In this document: positions 6,433 through 13,445 of the stretch, piece by piece
Layout of the letters: every line of letters starts with the position of its first letter
How positions within the stretch are numbered: position 1 is the stretch's first letter
Assembly (NCBI GenBank): GCA_947383645.1
Contig: CANDEH010000056.1
Coordinates: forward strand, 1 to 15,317
Origin: an uncultured Clostridia bacterium
GTDB lineage: Bacteria > Bacillota > Clostridia > Oscillospirales > Oscillospiraceae
Reading direction: 5' to 3'
Length of the DNA: 15,317 bases
The notes under the pieces: model-generated
Told to the model about the DNA's origin: nothing
Database searches by the model: none
Seen by the model: only the letters and a program-made list of their open reading frames with translations
Made by a program: the position numbers and the translations under genes

Positions 6433-6636
6433 GCGGCGCAGCGGGACTGCCGGCGGCAGCCTGTGACCGGAATCCGCCGCCGTGTCAGCCGTACAGGCGG
6501 CGGGAAAACATTCCAAGTACGCTGACAGGACATCAGTCCGTCAAAGAAGACGGCAGAGCAGGATGGCGGTAAGGAGGATAGTGCGAAAGGAACCCAAGAG
6601 GAGTTTCTTTCGCGTACAATCAGCCGCCCACAGACG
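6433..6636. other. Hairpin-rich gene-free gap after the creatininase-family gene
   Basis: No supported gene. An inverted repeat pairs 6483-6494 with 6517-6527 imperfectly. A stronger hairpin pairs 6583-6593 with 6603-6613 (GCGAAAGGAAC/GTTTCTTTCGC, one G-U pair, 9-nt loop). The latter may help end rightward transcription, although no T tract follows. The short reading frame 6482-6670 crosses both hairpins and the next element, and is not credible. Confidence 0.55.
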
Positions 6637-6746
6637 ACAAATTGCGGCCAAAGGCCGCAATTTGTTTTAGCTTGTCGAAAAACCCAACGGGTTTTTTGAC
6701 AAGCTGCGAACATGGGAGGAACCCTTTTCGGGTTCCTCCCATGTTC
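6637..6746. repeat. Triple-hairpin element, copy 2
   Basis: Hairpin A pairs 6637-6649 with 6653-6665 (perfect 13 bp, AAA loop). Hairpin B pairs 6670-6685 with 6689-6704 (16 bp, one G-U, AAC loop). Hairpin C pairs 6708-6724 with 6730-6746 (perfect 17 bp, TTTTC loop). Order and spacing parallel the element at 21-122. Hairpin A is clearly homologous, including the preceding CGACAAATT. Stems B and C have largely different bases but remain paired. It lies between two convergent transcription units, so it may act as a two-way terminator as well as a repeat. Confidence 0.75.
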
Positions 6747-6817
6747 TGTCAGGCCGCTTCAGCGGCAGATATCGACCGCCCGCCAAAGCTTCCTCCCGTC
6801 TGTCGGTTCTCTGACGC

Positions 6818-7510
6818 TTACATAAACGTACACAGCAGGATCGGCAAGAACATGGCCGGCAGGTAGTTCATCAGCGGCAGGTGCTTGATGTCCAGCAGGT
6901 CCAGGGACAGCCCGAAGAGGAGCAGGGATCCCACCGTGTTCATCTCCGCGATGACCGCATCCCCCAGGTAGGGCCTGGCCACCGAGGCCAGCAGGGCAAT
7001 GCTCCCCTGGTAGAGCAGGACGGGCACCGAGGAGAAGAGCACCCCCATCCCCAGGGAGGAGGCGAAGATCAGCGCCGCAATGGTGTCCATGGTGGCTTTG
7101 GCAAAGAGGATGCTGTGCTGCTGCAAAAGCCCCGACTCCAGGGATCCGGTGATGGTCATGGTACCCACGCAGAAGAGCAGCGTGGCGGAGAGAAAGCCCT
7201 GGGCGAAGCTGCCGCCGCCCCCGGAAAATTTCCTCTCCAGAACCTCGCTGAGCTTCTTGAGCTTGCCGTCCAGATCCAGCCAACCCCCGATGACGGCCCC
7301 CAGGACCATGGAGAGGATGGTCACCAGCGTCTTGCTGCCGTCCAGGAGATGGCCAAAGGCGATGTACACGGTGCAGAGGCCGATGCCCTTCATAATGAGC
7401 TCGCTGAACCGCTCCGGGATACCCCGGTGCATCAGCCTGTGGAGAGCCAGCCCCGCGCCGCCTCCGGCCAGTACGCCGGCGGCGTTGACAAGTGTTCCGG
7501 CCAAAATCAT
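6818..7510 (-). CDS. DUF554 family integral membrane protein
   Basis: Predicted 230-residue membrane protein of the DUF554 (YdfK/YqgA) family; the family's function is uncertain and it has been proposed as a transporter. The sequence is mostly hydrophobic, with several helices such as TLVNAAGVLAGGGAGLAL near the N-terminus and LPAMFLPILLCTFM at the C-terminus. It carries the family's typical IMKGIGLCTVYIAFGHLLDG and LSMVLGAVIGGWLDLD segments and a central GGGGSFAQGFLSATLLFCVG region. The ATG at 7510 overlaps the tcdA stop as ATGA, with a GGAGGA ribosome binding site inside tcdA, so translation is coupled. A longer in-frame ORF upstream is only the shadow of tcdA. Downstream lies the triple-hairpin element. 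Confidence 0.85.
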   Translation of the reverse strand: MILAGTLVNAAGVLAGGGAGLALHRLMHRGIPERFSELIMKGIGLCTVYIAFGHLLDGSKTLVTILSMVLGAVIGGWLDLDGKLKKLSEVLERKFSGGGGSFAQGFLSATLLFCVGTMTITGSLESGLLQQHSILFAKATMDTIAALIFASSLGMGVLFSSVPVLLYQGSIALLASVARPYLGDAVIAEMNTVGSLLLFGLSLDLLDIKHLPLMNYLPAMFLPILLCTFM

Positions 7511-8238
7511 GTCGGTTCCTCCTTGGGAAGAAAATTGGCTATCAGGTCCATCACGATGGCGCCCCCCATCATCAGCCCGGCGACGGAGGGCACCCAGGGC
7601 ACGCTGGCGGGGACGCTGCGCCGTCCCGGGGGCGGGGCCTCCAGCGCCGCGGCGGGGACGGCCTCCTCGCTGCTGTAGACCACCTTCAGGTGCTCCACCC
7701 CCCGCCGGCGCAGCTCCCGCCGCATCACCCGGGCCAGGGGGCACCCGCTGGTCCGGGACAGGTCCGTGATCTCCAGGCGGGAGGGGTCCAGCTTGTTGCC
7801 GGTGCCCAGGGCGGAGAGGATGGGTATTCCCCGCTCCAGAGCGGTAAGAATCAGGTCGATCTTGCAGGACACCAGGTCGATACAGTCCGCCACATAGTCG
7901 TAGGCGGCCCAGAACTGCTCCCGGTGCTCTGCGTCGTAGTGTCCGGTGACGGGCCGGACATGGCAGTCCGGATTGATGTCCAGCACCCGCTCCGCCAGAA
8001 CCTCCGCCTTGCTTCGCCCCAGAGTGGAGGTCAGCGCCCCCAGCTGACGGTTCAAATTGCTCTCCCCGTACACGTCCCGGTCCACCAGGGTCAGCGCCCC
8101 CACGCCGGAGCGGGCCAGCGCCTCCACGGCGCAGCTGCCCACGCCGCCCAGACCAAACACGCACACGTGGGCGGCGGCCAGCCGCTCCATGGCCGCAGAC
8201 CCCCAAATCATCTCATTTCGCAAAAATCGTTCGCGCAT
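7507..8238 (-). CDS. tcdA: tRNA threonylcarbamoyladenosine dehydratase (ThiF/E1-like)
   Basis: ATP-dependent enzyme that dehydrates and cyclises t6A37 of ANN-decoding tRNAs to ct6A; cytosolic. The 243-residue product is a single E1-like Rossmann domain. GLGGVGS at 29-35 binds nucleotide, DRD at 53-55 contacts ribose, SNLNRQ at 60-65 carries the conserved Arg, and K77 follows in GRSKAEV. The segments SALGTGNKLDP and SGCPLARVMRRELR distinguish TcdA/CsdL-type proteins from ThiF and MoeB, and no zinc-binding CxxC pairs are seen. GAGGAGG precedes the ATG at 8238. It is translationally coupled to the DUF554 gene through a 4-nt overlap. A hairpin at 8335-8367 separates it from the foldase gene upstream. 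Confidence 0.9.
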   Translation of the reverse strand: MRERFLRNEMIWGSAAMERLAAAHVCVFGLGGVGSCAVEALARSGVGALTLVDRDVYGESNLNRQLGALTSTLGRSKAEVLAERVLDINPDCHVRPVTGHYDAEHREQFWAAYDYVADCIDLVSCKIDLILTALERGIPILSALGTGNKLDPSRLEITDLSRTSGCPLARVMRRELRRRGVEHLKVVYSSEEAVPAAALEAPPPGRRSVPASVPWVPSVAGLMMGGAIVMDLIANFLPKEEPT

Positions 8239-8334
8239 AAAGACCTCCTCTGCACAGCGGGAAGGGGCGCCTGCGGCCCGGCCCCTGCCGCGGTCACGGC
8301 AGGTTCAGACTGCCGCTCCCCGACCCGGCGCGGA

Positions 8335-8367
8335 AAGGAGCCGGTCCCTATACAGAACCGGCTCCTT
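8335..8367 (-). terminator. Hairpin between the foldase gene and tcdA
   Basis: An 11-bp perfect GC-rich stem pairs AAGGAGCCGGT (8335-8345) with ACCGGCTCCTT (8357-8367), with an 11-nt loop. On the minus strand it ends in CTCCTTTCC, a weak T stretch. It lies about 155 bp beyond the foldase stop, so it probably terminates that transcript before tcdA. Confidence 0.5.
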
Positions 8368-8521
8368 AGAGTCTGTTTGAAAACCATCAGAACGCCGCGT
8401 CTTGGGGCATTTTTTCCGCTGTGCTGCGTTATTCCCTTGAAATCCACCCGGCATCCCGCTGGTCTTTGACAGCCTGTCCCCCCGCAGAGGGCAAAACTCC
8501 ACAGAAACGCTTTTTCAGCGA
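8368..8521. other. Non-coding gap downstream of the foldase gene
   Basis: No gene is seen. GTCTGTTTGAAAA at 8371-8383 recurs exactly at 11560-11572 in another intergenic region, hinting at a short dispersed repeat. A small CGCT/AGCG hairpin with an A-rich loop lies next to the foldase stop codon. Confidence 0.4.
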
Positions 8522-10072
8522 TTACCCCACATAGCTCATGCCCTTGTCGTTGACAGCGGCCTCGCCCACGCCCTCCAGCAGGGCGTCGTACCACTCGTTG
8601 TAGTCCTCGGTGCGCAGGCTGGCCTCGGCATTGAGGTACCACTGGGGGCGGTTGTCCGCCACGTAGTACATCAGATGGCAGCCGTAGTCGGTCTGAACGA
8701 TGCCGCTGTCGCCGCTCTTCCGGGCGCTGTCAAAGATCCAGTCGTTGAAGGTCTGTACCATCCGGCCCTGGTAGACGCCGGTGTAGATGCCGCCCTGGGC
8801 GGCGTTGCCGTCCTGGGAGTTCTCCCGGGCCAGCTGGGCAAAGCCCTCCTCCGTGCCGTCCCAGGAGGCCAGGAGCTCCTCGGCTTTGGCCCTGATCTGC
8901 TCGTCGGAGACGTCCTCCTGGCCGGGGAAGTTGCCGGCGTTAATCAGCACGTGGCGCACATCCACCGTCTTGGTCTCGTCCAGGTAGCGGCGATCAAAGA
9001 CCACCACATACCAGGTGCTGCTGGGGTCGCTGTTCATCATGGTGGCGTCGCCGGCCTGACGGCCCTCCTCGAAGCACCAGTTGATATAGGCCAGGGTGCC
9101 GTTGGCGCCCTTGTCCACTTGGGTATAGGTGGCGTTTTCGTACTTCCCTGCCTCGCTCTCCAGATCCGCGCCGGCGTTGTAGGCGTCCAGAATGGCCTGG
9201 GCGGTCTTCTCGGCGGCGTCCATGGCGGCGGTCTTCTCCGCGTCGGTGGCCTCGATGGCGTTGCCGTCGGCGTCGGTCTTCTCCTCGGGGGAGCCGTCCA
9301 CGCTGACCAGGCGGTAGGCCACGCTGTCGTAGCTGGAGGGGGCGGTGTTGTAGACCTCCCGCACCTGATCCTCGGTGTAGGTCAGGGACTCGGAGTAGTG
9401 GGAGGCGAAGGAGGTGGCCAGAACGTAGTTCTTCAGGTTGGACTCATAGACGCCCTTGGGCATGTGCCCCTTGGCCAGATGGCTGCCGTACATATAGTCC
9501 AGATACTTACCGTAGGAGGTGCCGGAGGCGGCGGCCGCGTCCTTCATCTCCTGAATACGGGTCTCCACATAGGCGCTGTCCTCGGCGGGCAGGGTGTAGC
9601 CGGCCTCCTTGGCGGCGGCGGTGGCGGCGGTGACAAAGCGCAGGGTGCTCACGGCCTGCTCCTTGAAATACTCGTCCCAGGTCTGGGCGTCCTCCTCCTG
9701 GGCATTGAAAGCCTTCTGCTCCTTAAAGGAGAGGTTGGGATTCAGACCCACATAGCTCAGGCCGCTGCTGCCCATCTGGCTGACCACGTTGTTGTAGAGG
9801 CTGAGGTAGGACTCGTGGTAGTAAAAGGCCACGTCCTCGGCCTTGTAGGAGACGCCGTCAACGGTAACCGCGTTGGTTTTCCGCTCGATAATGCCGCTGT
9901 TGTAGACCAGCAGGGCCACGGTGACCGCCACAAACAGTATGCCGATGACGGAGTAGAGAATGGCGCTCTTCCGCTCCGCGGCCTTCCGCTGGGCTTCCTG
10001 GGCGGCCTTTTTGTCAACGCCGCCGGCGGCGAGAAATTCCTGACGCTTTTTGCGCTCTCTGGATGCACTCAT
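8522..10072 (-). CDS. Membrane-anchored parvulin-type peptidyl-prolyl isomerase (PrsA/SurA-like)
   Basis: Extracytoplasmic foldase of 516 residues. A lysine/arginine-rich cytoplasmic N-terminus (1-35) precedes one transmembrane helix at about 37-57 (AILYSVIGILFVAVTVALLV). There is no lipobox cysteine, so it is a signal-anchor protein rather than a PrsA lipoprotein. Residues 65-240 are a helical SurA-N-like chaperone region. A canonical parvulin domain spans about 370-472 (VRHVLINA ... GCHLMYYVAD). The preceding stretch 250-362 has the same strand-helix-strand outline (VAYRLVSV ... WYVVVFDRRY) with a helical insert and looks like a degenerate first parvulin domain. The start at 10072 follows GAAAGGA; a longer in-frame ORF to 10369 covers the promoter and is rejected. 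It is a single-gene unit under the promoter at 10168-10196. Confidence 0.87.
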   Translation of the reverse strand: MSASRERKKRQEFLAAGGVDKKAAQEAQRKAAERKSAILYSVIGILFVAVTVALLVYNSGIIERKTNAVTVDGVSYKAEDVAFYYHESYLSLYNNVVSQMGSSGLSYVGLNPNLSFKEQKAFNAQEEDAQTWDEYFKEQAVSTLRFVTAATAAAKEAGYTLPAEDSAYVETRIQEMKDAAAASGTSYGKYLDYMYGSHLAKGHMPKGVYESNLKNYVLATSFASHYSESLTYTEDQVREVYNTAPSSYDSVAYRLVSVDGSPEEKTDADGNAIEATDAEKTAAMDAAEKTAQAILDAYNAGADLESEAGKYENATYTQVDKGANGTLAYINWCFEEGRQAGDATMMNSDPSSTWYVVVFDRRYLDETKTVDVRHVLINAGNFPGQEDVSDEQIRAKAEELLASWDGTEEGFAQLARENSQDGNAAQGGIYTGVYQGRMVQTFNDWIFDSARKSGDSGIVQTDYGCHLMYYVADNRPQWYLNAEASLRTEDYNEWYDALLEGVGEAAVNDKGMSYVG

Positions 10073-10167
10073 GATGTCTTTTATTCCTTTCAAGTGAACT
10101 ATAGACGCGGCCCGCTTTTGCCGCTCCGCGGCGGCGGACAGGCGGCGTCTCTCCAAAACACCACAAT

Positions 10168-10196
10168 AGTATAGCGTATTATGCGGAAAACTGCAA
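10168..10196 (-). promoter_or_regulatory. Promoter of the parvulin foldase gene
   Basis: On the minus strand TTGCAG (10196-10191) and TATACT (10173-10168) are 17 bp apart, close to the sigma-70 consensus. The start codon lies about 95 bp downstream. Confidence 0.7.
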
Positions 10197-10336
10197 GAAA
10201 AAACTTGTTGAAAAAGTGTAAATTTGTACGGTAAGCGGGAGAGGCGGAAGCGCGTGCGCCCGAGGGAAGAAACAGGGCGCCCCGTCGGAACTGCCGGCAA
10301 AGCGGACGGTCCATTGCCTGTCGCGTAAACTAACAA

Positions 10337-10365
10337 TTGCGTCCTGTCCTGTTTTGTGCTATGAT
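10337..10365 (+). promoter_or_regulatory. Promoter upstream of the structured element and ymdB
   Basis: TTGCGT (10337-10342) and TATGAT (10360-10365) are 17 bp apart. Transcription would begin near 10372, about 17 nt before the three-way-junction element and 365 nt before the ymdB start. The structured region would therefore be the ymdB leader or an independent small RNA. Confidence 0.6.
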
Positions 10366-10388
10366 ACATTTCACGATTTCATACCATC

Positions 10389-10706
10389 GGTTGACAAGGG
10401 GCAGCACGCCTGTCGGCGGCCTAAATGGGCGCTGGACTTCGTTCTACCCGCAGGGGGTACGCCCCATCCGTAAGGCGGCAGAGCCGCCAACGGCTGGGCA
10501 GTTGAACTTGGCGGGCGACAGCCCGCCTGCGTTCTGCGGCCTCGCCAGCCCTCATTTTTGCTCGCCGACAGGTCCTTCGGAGTTTTTCGGGAACGAAAAT
10601 GGAGGCTGACAAGGCGGACGAGGCAGCCGGGCTATCGCCCGGCAACGAGGACAACGCCGTCAGCGTCTGTTTTCGCCCCGAAAAACCGTGCTGCCCCTTG
10701 TCAGCC
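10389..10706 (+). ncRNA. Candidate structured RNA: nested three-way junction in the ymdB leader
   Basis: The segment shows an ordered set of nested inverted repeats. P1 pairs 10389-10408 with 10687-10706 (20 bp, one G-U). P2 pairs 10409-10418 with 10563-10572 (10 bp, perfect) and abuts P1. P3 pairs 10582-10591 with 10677-10686, abutting the other strand of P1, and continues inward as 10594-10599/10670-10675, 10605-10610/10659-10664, 10613-10616/10655-10658 and a terminal hairpin 10627-10632/10637-10642. Inside P2 lie a hairpin repeat (10454-10497) and a 7-bp hairpin (10510-10527). A promoter sits just upstream and the ymdB ribosome binding site just downstream. It could be a leader regulator, a small RNA or a structured mobile repeat. 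I do not recognise it as a known family. Confidence 0.6.
10454..10497 (+). repeat. 44-nt dispersed hairpin repeat, copy 2
   Basis: Matches the reverse complement of 1756-1799 with two differences and keeps the GGCGGC/GCCGCC stem. Here it forms a hairpin arm inside P2 of the structured element upstream of ymdB. Confidence 0.75.
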
Positions 10707-10736
10707 AATGGTAAAAAAGGAAAAGGAGATCCTGGT

Positions 10737-11513
10737 ATGCAGTACCGCATCCTCGCCATCGGAGACATCGTGGGAGAAAACGGCCTTGCCATGCTCTCCC
10801 GGCACCTGCGCGCTGTCAAGGACCGGTTCGGCGTCCGCTTCACAGTGGTCAACGGGGAGAACATCTCCGGTCTGGGAATTACTCCCAAGCAGGCGGAGGC
10901 CGTCTTTACCGCCGGGGCCGACGTGATTACGCTGGGCAACCACACCTTCAACCGCATCCAGATTGCCCGCTATCTGGATGAGTGCCCCTATATCCTCCGG
11001 CCCGCCAACTTCACCGGGCGTTCCCCCGGCCGGGGCTGCGGGGTCTACGACGGGGGGGACGGCCTGCGGGTCGCCGTCATCAATCTGATTGGCCGCTGTG
11101 AGCTCTGGTTTAACGCCGACAACCCCTTCACCACCGCGGACCGTCTGCTCCGGGAGAATCCCGCCGATCTGACCCTGGTGGATTTCCACGCCGAGGCCAC
11201 CAGCGAGAAGCTGGCCATGGGCTACTACCTGGACGGCCGGGTCTCCGCGCTGTGGGGAACCCATACCCACGTGGCCACCGCCGACGAGCAGGTGCTGCCC
11301 GGCGGCACCGGCTACCAGACGGATCTGGGTATGACCGGCCCCATCCGCTCGGTGTTGGGTATTCTGCCGGAGCAGAGCATCGAGGGCTACCTGGGGGGGC
11401 TCCCCGGCCGCTATCAGGTGGCGGAGGACCCCTGCAAGATCTGCGGCAGCTTGTTTACCCTGAACACCGGCACCGGTCTGTGCGAGGGGGTGGAGCGGAT
11501 CGAGATCCGGTAG
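10737..11513 (+). CDS. ymdB: YmdB-family metallophosphoesterase (2',3'-cyclic nucleotide phosphodiesterase)
   Basis: Cytosolic binuclear-metal phosphodiesterase. Bacillus YmdB hydrolyses 2',3'-cyclic nucleotides and influences RNA turnover and biofilm decisions. The 258-residue length is typical. Metal ligands are visible: D10 in IGDIVG, E41-N42 in VNGENISG, N68-H69 in TLGNHTF, H151 in VDFHAEATSEK, and H176/H178 in GTHTHVATAD. The C-terminal GYQTDLGMTGP is also characteristic. The start at 10737 has AAAAGGAGAT upstream; the longer in-frame ORF from 10599 runs through the structured element and is rejected. In many Firmicutes ymdB follows rny (RNase Y); here it stands alone behind a long, structured leader, which suggests its own regulation. 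Confidence 0.92.
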   Translation: MQYRILAIGDIVGENGLAMLSRHLRAVKDRFGVRFTVVNGENISGLGITPKQAEAVFTAGADVITLGNHTFNRIQIARYLDECPYILRPANFTGRSPGRGCGVYDGGDGLRVAVINLIGRCELWFNADNPFTTADRLLRENPADLTLVDFHAEATSEKLAMGYYLDGRVSALWGTHTHVATADEQVLPGGTGYQTDLGMTGPIRSVLGILPEQSIEGYLGGLPGRYQVAEDPCKICGSLFTLNTGTGLCEGVERIEIR

Positions 11514-11598
11514 CTCTCTTCTGAAAGAGCCCCGCCATCGGCCGACAAGGGGCGGCAGCGTCTGTTTGAAAAGCGTCAAAACGGCCTTTGAATTTTGA

Positions 11599-11717
11599 AT
11601 TAGGAATGAGGAATTAGGAGTTAGGAATGGATGTGTCCGGCTCGCGCCGGACAATTTGAAATTCATTCGCCCCAGGCGAATACCTCCATTCCTAATTCCT
11701 CATTCCTCATTCCTAAT
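11599..11717. repeat. Nested hairpin repeat with AATTCCTCATTCCT-type arms
   Basis: An outer stem pairs 11600-11631 with 11685-11716 (32 bp, two mismatches). The arms are built of short GGAATGA/GGAATTA units. Two inner hairpins follow in order: 11634-11640 with 11647-11653 and 11665-11671 with 11675-11681, both perfect 7-bp stems. The A/T-rich arms differ sharply from surrounding GC-rich DNA. The unit occupies most of the gap between ymdB and the ybaK-like gene. It has the look of a dispersed intergenic repeat; it may also separate the two transcripts. Confidence 0.8.
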
Positions 11718-11768
11718 CTCAACTAATTCCTCATTCAAGTTATTAAAACGCAGATTGGGAGGTTTACC

Positions 11769-12254
11769 ATGTCAATTGAGAAAGTCCGCGGGTACTTCCG
11801 CACCCTCGGGATCGAGGATCGGATACAGGAGTTCCCCGTCTCCAGCGCCACCGTGGCGCTGGCCGCACAGGCCTTGGGGGTGGAGGAGGCCCGGATCGCC
11901 AAGAGCCTCACCTTTAAAATTGAGGACCGGACTATCATGGTGGTGGCCGCCGGGGACGCCAAGGTGGACAACACCCGCTACAAGGCCGCCTTCGGCGGCA
12001 AGGCCAAGATGCTCACGCCCCAGGAGGCCGTGGAGCGGGTGGGCCACGCGGTGGGGGGCGTGTGCCCCTTCGTCGTCAACGAGGGGGTGGAGGTGTACCT
12101 GGACGAGTCCCTCCGCCGCTTTGACACCGTGTTTCCCGCCGCCGGCAGCGCCAACAGCGCCGTGGAGCTCACCTGCGGGGAGCTTGCGCAGTACGCCGGA
12201 ACCGACAAATGGGTGGACGTGTGCAAGGGCTGGCGGCCGGAGGGCGAGGCGTGA
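11769..12254 (+). CDS. YbaK/EbsC-type aminoacyl-tRNA deacylase
   Basis: Small cytosolic editing-domain protein, 161 residues, of the YbaK/ProX/EbsC family that hydrolyses mischarged tRNAs, typically Cys-tRNA(Pro). The family lysine is K45 in RIAKSLTF. The core continues with MVVAAGDAKVDN at 58-68, the glycine loop HAVGGVCPF at 93-101, a VYLDESL strand at 109-115 and the typical AGSANSAVELT stretch near 125-135. GGGAGGT lies 5 nt upstream of the ATG. Its TGA stop overlaps the GTG start of the SbcD-like gene by 4 nt, so the two are translationally coupled. The exact tRNA specificity cannot be read from sequence. Confidence 0.88.
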   Translation: MSIEKVRGYFRTLGIEDRIQEFPVSSATVALAAQALGVEEARIAKSLTFKIEDRTIMVVAAGDAKVDNTRYKAAFGGKAKMLTPQEAVERVGHAVGGVCPFVVNEGVEVYLDESLRRFDTVFPAAGSANSAVELTCGELAQYAGTDKWVDVCKGWRPEGEA

Positions 12255-13324
12255 GGGTCCTCCACGCCGCGGACCTGCACCTGGACAGTCCCTTTCGCGG
12301 CCTCAGCGCCGAAAAGGGGCGCCAGCGGCGGCAGGAGAGCCGGGAGCTGCTGGACCGTCTGGCCGGTCTGGCCAACGACCGCCAGGCGGAGGTCGTACTT
12401 CTCAGCGGCGATCTGTTTGACGGCGGGCAGGTCTATCGGGAGACGCTGGAACGGCTGGGGGAGGCCCTGGGGCGCATCCGCTGCCCGGTGTTCATCGCCC
12501 CGGGGAACCACGATCCCTACACGGGCGGCAGTCCCTACTGCAAAGACTTCTGGCCGGCCAACGTCCATATCTTCCATGCCGCGCGGATTGAGTCGGTGGA
12601 GCTGGAGGGCTGCACCGTCTACGGCGCGGCCTTCACCGCCCCGGAGCAGCCGGAGGGACTTCTGGCCGGCTTCCGCGGGCCGGGGAACGGAGGGCTCTCC
12701 CTCATGTGCCTCCACGGGGATACCGGCGGCGGCGTGTACAATCCCATCGCCGGGGAGGATATCGCCGGCAGCGGTCTCGACTATCTGGCCCTGGGACACA
12801 TCCACCAGTGCAGCGGCCTTCTGCGCCGGGGCGGCACGTTCTACGCCTACCCCGGCTGCCCCGAGGGGCGGGGGTTCGACGAGACGGGTGAGAAGGGCGT
12901 GCTGTTTGGCACTGTGGAGCGGGGACAGGCGCGGATGGACTTCATCCCCCTGTGCCGCCGCCGCTACGGGATCGTAGAGGCCGACTGCACCGGCCGCACG
13001 CTCCGGGAGGCGGCGGAGGCGGCGCTGGAGGACTGTCGGGCGGAGGATATCCTCCGTCTGGTCCTCACCGGGGAGCGGGATACTGCCGCGGATCTGACCG
13101 CGCTTCAGAGCGCCTTTGCGCACCGCTGCTTCCAGCTGACGGTGCAGGACCGGACCTGCCTGAGCCGGGACCTGTGGCAGCGCTGCGGGGAGGACAGCCT
13201 GCGGGGACTCTTTCTCCAGGAGCTGCGCCGGCAGTACGACCAGGCGGACAGCGAGGCGGAGCGGGAGCAGATCACCGCCGCCGTCCGCATCGGTCTGGCC
13301 GCCTTGGACCGCCGTGATCTGTAA
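12251..13324 (+). CDS. SbcD/Mre11/YhaO-like DNA repair metallophosphoesterase
   Basis: Predicted Mn2+-dependent nuclease subunit, 357 residues. Phosphoesterase motifs occur in order: D8 and H10 in HAADLHLD, D54 in LLSGDLFDGG, N86-H87-D88 in PGNHDPY, H155 in CLHGDTGGG, and H183/H185 in LGHIHQCSG. The C-terminal 120 residues form a less conserved capping region ending in a charged helix. The start is GTG at 12251, which overlaps the preceding TGA as GTGA and has GGAGGG upstream; the ATG at 12209 lies deep in the ybaK-like gene and is rejected. The family normally works with an SMC-like ATPase (SbcC or YhaN), usually encoded immediately downstream. Here the next gene is nrdD, so the partner is encoded elsewhere or absent. 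Confidence 0.9.
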   Translation: MRVLHAADLHLDSPFRGLSAEKGRQRRQESRELLDRLAGLANDRQAEVVLLSGDLFDGGQVYRETLERLGEALGRIRCPVFIAPGNHDPYTGGSPYCKDFWPANVHIFHAARIESVELEGCTVYGAAFTAPEQPEGLLAGFRGPGNGGLSLMCLHGDTGGGVYNPIAGEDIAGSGLDYLALGHIHQCSGLLRRGGTFYAYPGCPEGRGFDETGEKGVLFGTVERGQARMDFIPLCRRRYGIVEADCTGRTLREAAEAALEDCRAEDILRLVLTGERDTAADLTALQSAFAHRCFQLTVQDRTCLSRDLWQRCGEDSLRGLFLQELRRQYDQADSEAEREQITAAVRIGLAALDRRDL

Positions 13325-13445
13325 AATATTTTTTTCCTCCTTCGAAGCCGTCCGGGGCCTTGCGGGACAAGGCGGGACCGGAGAGAGGTCGTTTTTTTCG
13401 CCCCCCATTTTCCGGCAATTTTGAGAGAACTATGCAGTTTGCCTA
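13325..13445. other. Intergenic gap after the SbcD-like gene
   Basis: T-rich tracts follow the stop codon (13329-13335) and lie at 13391-13397. The second comes after a short GACC/GGTC hairpin and may end the ybaK-sbcD transcript. CCTTGCGGGACAAGG also forms a short hairpin. No gene is seen. Confidence 0.4.

Noticed and set aside
6482..6670. 62-codon frame in the gap after the creatininase-family gene
   Set aside because: Arg-rich translation of consecutive hairpins, no ribosome binding site, no family.
8675..10174. 499-codon + strand frame opposite the foldase gene
   Set aside because: Gly/Val/Leu-rich translation of the complementary strand of a well-supported gene; no domain recognised.
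10073..10369. N-terminal extension of the parvulin foldase
   Set aside because: It contains the likely promoter for the gene, and the start at 10072 gives a normal signal-anchor protein.
10599..10736. N-terminal extension of YmdB
   Set aside because: It lies within the structured element; the start at 10737 has AAAAGGAGAT and matches the family N-terminus.
11599..11717. Possible CRISPR-like array from the repeated GGAATGA units
   Set aside because: The units are short, contiguous and part of a stem; there are no regular spacers and no cas genes.
11978..13408. 476-codon minus-strand frame opposite the ybaK-like and SbcD-like genes
   Set aside because: Shadow frame; both sense genes have complete catalytic motif sets.
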